DNA of 64,000 bases. Origin: Carya illinoinensis (taxonomy: Eukaryota; Streptophyta; Magnoliopsida; Fagales; Juglandaceae). The position numbers and the translations under genes were made by a program. The stretch lies in NCBI RefSeq assembly GCF_018687715.1, contig NC_056762.1, positions 17,234,364-17,298,363 on the forward strand. Reading direction: 5' to 3'. Numbering within the stretch: the stretch's first letter is position 1; each line of letters begins with the position of its first letter. The notes beneath the pieces are model-generated. The model was not told the DNA's origin. It was given only the letters and a program-made list of their open reading frames with translations, and made no database searches. Below are positions 58,588-64,000 of the stretch, piece by piece.

Positions 58588-58869
58588 TTAATTACAATTT
58601 ACCGCCTCGAACTTTCACCCAATTCACAATGTGCTATCGAAACTTATAATTGCATCAAAGTCGACCCGCTTACTTTCAAAACTTGTTAATCTCTTCTTCC
58701 ATCTACTAGCAGCATCAAATGTAATAGAAAGTGCATCAACATGCTGTTCACATGCATAAAATTCACTACAAAGACAAAAACACTCCTAAACTGCATCAAA
58801 ATTTTAACTTTAGGGGGCACATTATGAATTGCATGGAATTTTGAGAGGGCAAAGTGAAATTTACCCTAA
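58588..58869. mobile_element. MITE-like element with imperfect TIRs (about 282 bp)
   Basis: Left end: TTAATTACAATTTACC, then CAATTCACAATGTG and AATTGCATCAAAGT. Right end in reverse: TTAGGGTAAATTTCAC, then CAATTCATAATGTG and TTTTGATGCAGT. The inverted similarity covers about 75 bp per side. No coding capacity. The TSD is not clear. Confidence 0.65.
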
Positions 58870-58892
58870 TAACTAGGGCTGGGCTCCGACTC

Positions 58893-60959
58893 TGTGACGC
58901 CCCCAAATCCCCACGCCCGAACACGGGGGAATCGAGACGTCCGGATGGTGACAACCCGGGTCACCATCCTATCGACGGGTGCTAAGTGTGTGCAAGGCAA
59001 CATATGTGCACAAAGAAACACGCAGCAGATAACGAAAGTCATAACTAAGTACCAGAATTTTTCTTAACGTAATACAAGCTGTTTAAAACATACATAAATA
59101 AAATATTACAAAAACACTAATACAGCTTTAAAACAAATATAAAGCATAACATCAGCAACCCGGCGGAGCCGCATCCTCGGGCTCAGCCTCCTCCTCCTCA
59201 TCCTCAAACCCTGCACCAAAAATGGTACCGCAGGTAAGTAAAACCCAAACACCACCAGATAAAAACACATAGTACTCAAACAATATGCATGAAACATGCC
59301 TAATGCACAAAGCCCATAAAACATAATTTTTCCACACACGCCAAAAATCCCATTTGGCCCAAAAACACATCACTTCCGAAAAACACGCCAAAAGTCACAT
59401 TTGGCCGCCAAAAGTCACATTTGGCCCAATACCTCGCCAAAAGTCCCATTTGGCCCATATCCATCTCAAACCATTATCCATTTTATCCGTATGCACCATG
59501 ACCTCCCCTTGGGGTCATCCGCACACCCTGGCTCCAGTGCCACACCGCAAAGTCCCACCACGCATGTGACACCTAACGAGCAATGCCCAGTTCCACGCCC
59601 CGCGTGTTCGTAGCCAAGCATCCTCTAGCCCTCGCCAGCGAAGGGCCACGGAGTCGGTGAGTAGAGCGATGCCCGGTTCCGCGCCCGGCGCGTTCGTAGC
59701 CAAGCATCCCCTAGCCCCGCTCCCGTCATCGCTCTCGACAACTCAGGGGATGTCACTCAGTTTATTCCGCTCCCGAGTGACCAGAGGAGCTCCACCGAGA
59801 TAATAACCCATCCCGGCTTGGGCTCGTGAGACACACGCACCCGAAATCCACTTACGCCAATACACAGGCTTTTCACACTTAAACAAAAACACACGTGCAT
59901 GCACCATGTAATGCCATATCAATGCACAAAAATAACCAAGCAACATAAATCAATAAAACAAGCAACTCCGTCCTCCATCCATCCGACCCCCGAACTCCTC
60001 GGACTCAGTCCGGAATCAACCAACCAACAACAAATATTTATTGAATGAGCAAAATATATTTAAATCTAAAAGTAGAGTTTGGAAAATACTTACAGCGCTA
60101 TATGGTATTTTTAGAAAGCTCGCGGCGTTGCAAATGGCAGAAGAAAAGCAACGTAACAGTGAAATTTCACTGTGGCCGTGGGTTGTAAAATACCCACTTT
60201 TGAACGGGGACAAACCAAAGCTCGGGATTGATAGGGAAGGGTCTAAGGATGTTTATGAAGTTAGTGGAAGTGGAGTTTGGCCATGGGTGGTGGCGAAAAC
60301 GGCGGAGGAAGGGCTTAAATGCCCAAAACGGAAACTAGCTCATGGGAACTGTTCCGGTGACTGTTAGAGGCCGGAAATGTATGGGTTAGGACGGCAAGGA
60401 GTCGGTGATGAAGTGGTAAAGAGGTGGTGGTCGGAGGTGGAGCGACGGCGGCAGATTGGAGCAAAAACCGTGTGGCTTGATGGGTTTTTTCCGACTAAAT
60501 GGCGGCAGGGTTGGGGATGAAACTTGGTGGGGTGGTTCACTGGAGGGAGGGGAAGAAAATTTGGGGGTGGTGTGGCTCACGGCGCCGGCAAGCGGCAGCC
60601 CTGGGTGGCTGGCCGAAACGGCGTGAGGGAGAGGAGAGGAGAGAGCGTGCGGGAGAGAGTACCGGGGGAGGAGAAAAAGAAAAGAAAAAAAAAAAGAAAG
60701 AAAGAAAGAAAGAAAGAAAAAAGAGAAAAGAGAAAAAGAAAAGATGATGGAAAAGAAATGAGGTCCAGTCCTCACTCCGGAAACCAAAACAAATCCGCCG
60801 AAAATGATTTTTAAAAACTGTAAAACGACTAAATAAATTAAACACCGCATCAAATAAATTAAAAACCAATTAAAATACATTAAAAATAAATAAACCAATA
60901 TATTAATTAAATTAAAAACAACCCTTCAGTGAAAATACACGTAAAAGCGGGTCGTCACA
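58893..60959 (-). repeat. S4: solo chromovirus-type LTR (2,067 bp), same family as S1
   Basis: Minus strand TGTGACGACCCGC ... GGGGGCGTCACA. Flanks GACTC (58888-58892) and GCCTC (60960-60964) form a 5-bp TSD with one mismatch. Collinear with S1 without L3. It contains the stem-loop box (59795-59816), ACTTAC (60088-60093, reverse of GTAAGT) and a GAAA microsatellite (about 60694-60718). The frames at 60386-60898 come from the pyrimidine-rich leader. Confidence 0.87.
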
Positions 60960-60964
60960 GCCTC

Positions 60965-61352
60965 CTTCCTTCTCTTCATCTTATATTCTGCATGTTTCTT
61001 TGTATTTCCTCTCAATCAGCATGTGCTTTTGGTCAAATGTTTCAACCGGATCCAAATGAATTTTATTTAAGCTGGAAATCAGGAGAGAAAAATAACACTC
61101 AAAAATAAATTAAAAGAAAACTAAATTATCAAAAATATGTTCTATATGTGAGGAAATATTGTCCAATTAAATTATAGTTACAAAATTTAGCATAAACATG
61201 ATATCAATCAATTAAAAATCACAACTCGTATTTATGCTAATTAACCATTTTTTCATCTAAAGCCAATAATAATATCACGAATCATTTAAAATACATTGGT
61301 TTTAAATATATAAAATATGCAATATTTCAGCTCAATTACACCCTCCAACTAG
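60965..61352 (-). repeat. A4: start of a minus-strand Athila-type LTR
   Basis: Minus strand TAATTGAGCTGAAATATTGC from 61352, the same start as S3 and S5 (TGATTGAGCTG), then diverging. Cut at 60960 by S4; the short stretch 58870-58892 beyond S4 may continue it. Confidence 0.7.
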
Positions 61353-61484
61353 CTTTTTGCTAATCCTTGAGTAAAATAGTGAAAATTAATTGATATGAAC
61401 ATTGCCTAAAGCTCGAAATTCAAACAAAAACAATCAAACATAATTATGAATTCTCACAAAAAAAATCGATTCATGACTATTCAA
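61353..61484 (-). other. A4: internal 3' end with polypurine tract
   Basis: Minus strand reads AGCTAGTTGGAGGGTG just before the LTR start, parallel to AGCTAGTTGGGGGGTG in A3. The rest of A4 is displaced by S5 on the right. Confidence 0.65.
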
Positions 61485-64000
61485 TGATTGAGCTGAGATA
61501 TTATATATTTTAGCTATTTAAAACCAATGTATTTTAAATTCATCATGACATTATTATTGGTTTTAAATGGAAAAATGATTAATAAGGATAAATCAAAGTT
61601 GTGATTTTAATTGATTAAAAGCATGAATTTCTGCTTGAATTCTACCAACTATTGATTACTGTGCATTCTAGTCCATAATTTTTCTTGCTTTCCATTATCA
61701 TTTGCATTTGTACCATTGTTTTTCTTGTTCTTCATGTTCATAAAGTTTCTTGAGCTATCTTTCCATCTTTTGGGTTCAATCCATGAACCTCAAAAGATAG
61801 AAGCACTTCTTGCCATCTTTGAATGGAAGTTGCTCAAGCTAATTTTTCATTTGTGTTATTTTGTTGTTGAGTGTTTTCTTTTTTTTAATCTCCATTTTTA
61901 TTGCATACCATGGTTCATTATGTTCATGCCTTGTTCATACTTTGTCTTGAGCTTTCCCACCATTCAAACAATCCCAACTCAATCTAACCTCATACACGGC
62001 CACACCAATTACCCCACCAAATACTCATGCCCTTCAACTCACGGATCCATCTTTTCATACTCAAATAAATCCACCAACTCATTTCCAACCCACCTAAATT
62101 ATACATTAATTGGAAGGCTGCTTGTTTGGCTTAACTTACATCGGTTGGTGCAGCTAAATTAAGTTGAGGAACATGTGATGAAATGAAGTCATCAAAGGCT
62201 ACTGCTGTCCACCGAAATGAAGGAAGAAGTTGGTGCAATCAAAGGCTGCTGCTGTCTACCGAAATGATATGAAGAAGAAGGCTGCTGCTCTCCACCAAAT
62301 TTGACATTGAAAAATTCATAAAAGGCTGCTTCCTTTCCATTAAATTGGACAAGAGCCGAAATGAAGGAAGATAGAAAGAGGAACATGTGATGGATTGGAG
62401 TTTAGTCAGCTGGATTAATTTCTCTAGTAGGAGTGATAGTCGGTTTGAAGGATTTTATTGGTGCTGACTTTATTCTGATGAGTAGGGACATAGAGAGAGT
62501 CGGTCAATGCATGATTAAAGAGAGTTGTGTGCTGGAATTAAAAAGGAGTGAGTCGGTGCATTTCTGGAACTGAATTAGATTGAAGAAGGGAGATGTGTTG
62601 TGCTGTGATAGAAGGAGGCAATCGGTGGGTGCTTGTGTTGTATAGGTGCAGATTATTTTTCTGGAAGTAATAAGCATTCAGTGCATGTTTTTTCTAGGGG
62701 TTGAAAGGAATTGGCTGGAATTATTCTTAAAGTAGGTGAGTGATGTGTGCTGAAATATATATATAAAAAAAAAAAAAAGAGATTGAAGAGAAGAGATAGG
62801 AGAAGTCGGCTGGTATGAATTTTCAACAAGTTAGGCAACAAGTTAGGCATGAAGTTAGGCATGAAGAAACCGTGTTGGACTTAGTTGTTTGGTTTGAATT
62901 AAGAAACAAATTGAATAAAATAAGAGAGGAGGAATGCAAGACACGGCAATTAAAGAGGAATGCAATAGCCGAAATTAAGTGTGAATGCAAGAATGAAGTG
63001 TGAAACCAATTAAGGTGTGAATGAAAAAGGTGGCTGAATTAAGGTGTGAATGCAAGATTGAAGTGTGAAACCAATTGAATGGAGATGCAACTAGCCAAGA
63101 TGTTCGGCTATAAAATGGGTGCAGTCCGAAGCTTACAAGGAGAACTAAAACTTAGACATACACAACTCAATACACACAATTTTCTGCTATGTACTTGAAA
63201 GAATTAGCTCCTTATTGTTTTCGGAAATTTTGTTTCTCCTTTTAGCTTCAAAGCTTTGTTGTTTTAGCATTTTTTTTAGTGTATTAAGATTTGTTCTAGA
63301 ATTGTATTTCATTAAGTGTAATACCTTAATTTCCATTAAGTGTGCTAGTTTGTTTCATGCAATAAAAGAAATTGTTTTAGAATTTTTAATTAAGTGTGCT
63401 ATTTTGTTTCATGCAACAAAAAGAAATTGTTTTAGAAGTTCTTATTAATTGTGTTACCTTAATTTATTGCAAGAAAGGTTTGGTTGTAAGCTTTTGTTTT
63501 TGTTTTTGTTTTTTAATTTTTCTGAAACATCATATGTGAGAAATTGTTCCTTTTTGCTTTTAAATTTCAATTGAATAGTGAAAGGAAGTTTTCGTTTAGA
63601 CTTTTCATTCCCTATTTTATCTAACTTCAGTTTAAAGTTTATAGAATACTTTTGAGATATTTTTTTACTTAGAAGTTAGGGTAATTTATTTTCTGTTTAC
63701 TTATTTCGTGTTATTTATTTTTCGCACATCCTTAAGTTTTCATTTAATAATGATTACAATTGTTATGTGTTATTTTGATAATTTGTGATTTAATTACAAA
63801 GATGAATTCTAGAATCTTGGTTTTGGGCATTTTTAATTTTCAATTCATGTTTTGTCAATTACTTTCTAATTTAGTTTAATTCTTAATTTAGTTGTATTAA
63901 TTTCTGAATTTAATTTATTAGTCCTTTACATTCCAATCCGACAATCAAAATCAAAAGACATGAATCTAGTCCATGACTAGTACCCTTTTCCATCCATTGC
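61485..64000 (+). repeat. S5: Athila-type LTR, same family as S3, runs off the window
   Basis: Starts TGATTGAGCTGAG. The first ~360 bp match S3, and 63130-64000 matches S3 40860-41670. The stretch between is unrelated to S3 and holds its own repeats (AAAGGCTGCTGCTGTCCACCG units at 62195-62340, AAGTTAGGCATG units at 62828-62868). About 170 bp remain outside the window. Whether it is a solo LTR or a 5' LTR of a full element cannot be seen. Confidence 0.82.
63109..63115 (+). promoter_or_regulatory. TATA box of S5
   Basis: GGCTATAAAATGGG. The context is shared with the A3 LTRs and marks the U3/R boundary. Confidence 0.6.

Overview
The window is plant nuclear DNA, most likely from a woody eudicot. 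The evidence is Athila-type and chromodomain Ty3/gypsy elements, plant L1-type LINEs whose ORF2 ends in an RNase H domain, a hAT-like element and two MITE-like elements. I see no host gene, tRNA, rRNA, CRISPR array or microbial feature. Nearly all of the window can be assigned to nested transposable elements, as in pericentromeric or other repeat-rich heterochromatin. The species cannot be read from the sequence. Labels used: A1-A4 are Athila-type elements, L1-L3 LINEs, C1-C2 chromovirus-type elements, S1-S5 solo or partial LTRs, T1 a short-LTR (TRIM-like) element, H1 a hAT-like element.

Left part (1-15.9 kb): A1 contributes the end of its integrase, a post-pol spacer, a polypurine tract and a 1.37 kb 3' LTR. 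That LTR ends inside LINE L1, which is decayed. Next is a block rich in palindromic ACGTTCGAACGT-like motifs, split by LINE L2. L2 has a 14-bp target site duplication (TSD), an intact ORF1 and an ORF2 broken by only one 1-nt deletion. AT-rich DNA with a 176-bp MITE follows.

Middle-left (15.9-31.9 kb): A2, on the minus strand, has gag and protease fused straight to the integrase tail, so reverse transcriptase, RNase H and the integrase core are missing. It abuts a minus-strand chromovirus-type LTR (C1). C1 is split by solo LTR S1 (TSD ACATG/ATATG), which is itself split by LINE L3 (16-bp TSD).

Middle-right (31.9-56.7 kb): chromovirus C2 (plus strand, degenerate, C-terminal chromodomain) is split in gag by T1 (minus strand, 172-bp LTR, PBS resembling initiator-Met tRNA). 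T1 received A3, a minus-strand Athila-type element. A3 carries solo LTR S3 (perfect 5-bp TSD) in pol and hAT-like H1 (perfect 8-bp TSD) in its 5' LTR. The order of insertion can therefore be read as C2, then T1, then A3, then S3 and H1.

Right part (56.7-64 kb): a minus-strand LTR-like repeat, a 282-bp MITE-like element, solo LTR S4 (same family as S1), the start of a minus-strand Athila-type LTR (A4), and a plus-strand LTR (S5, same family as S3) that runs off the end.

The coding parts are selfish modules: gag/protease/RT/RNase H/integrase for the LTR elements and ORF1/ORF2 for the LINEs. L2 is the copy closest to being functional. I found no undescribed gene system. The most notable signals are a stem-loop box shared by two chromovirus LTR families, splice-donor-like sites in five of these LTRs, a stop-start ATGA overlap kept in all three LINEs, palindrome arrays, and LTRs that share their ends but not their U3 regions.
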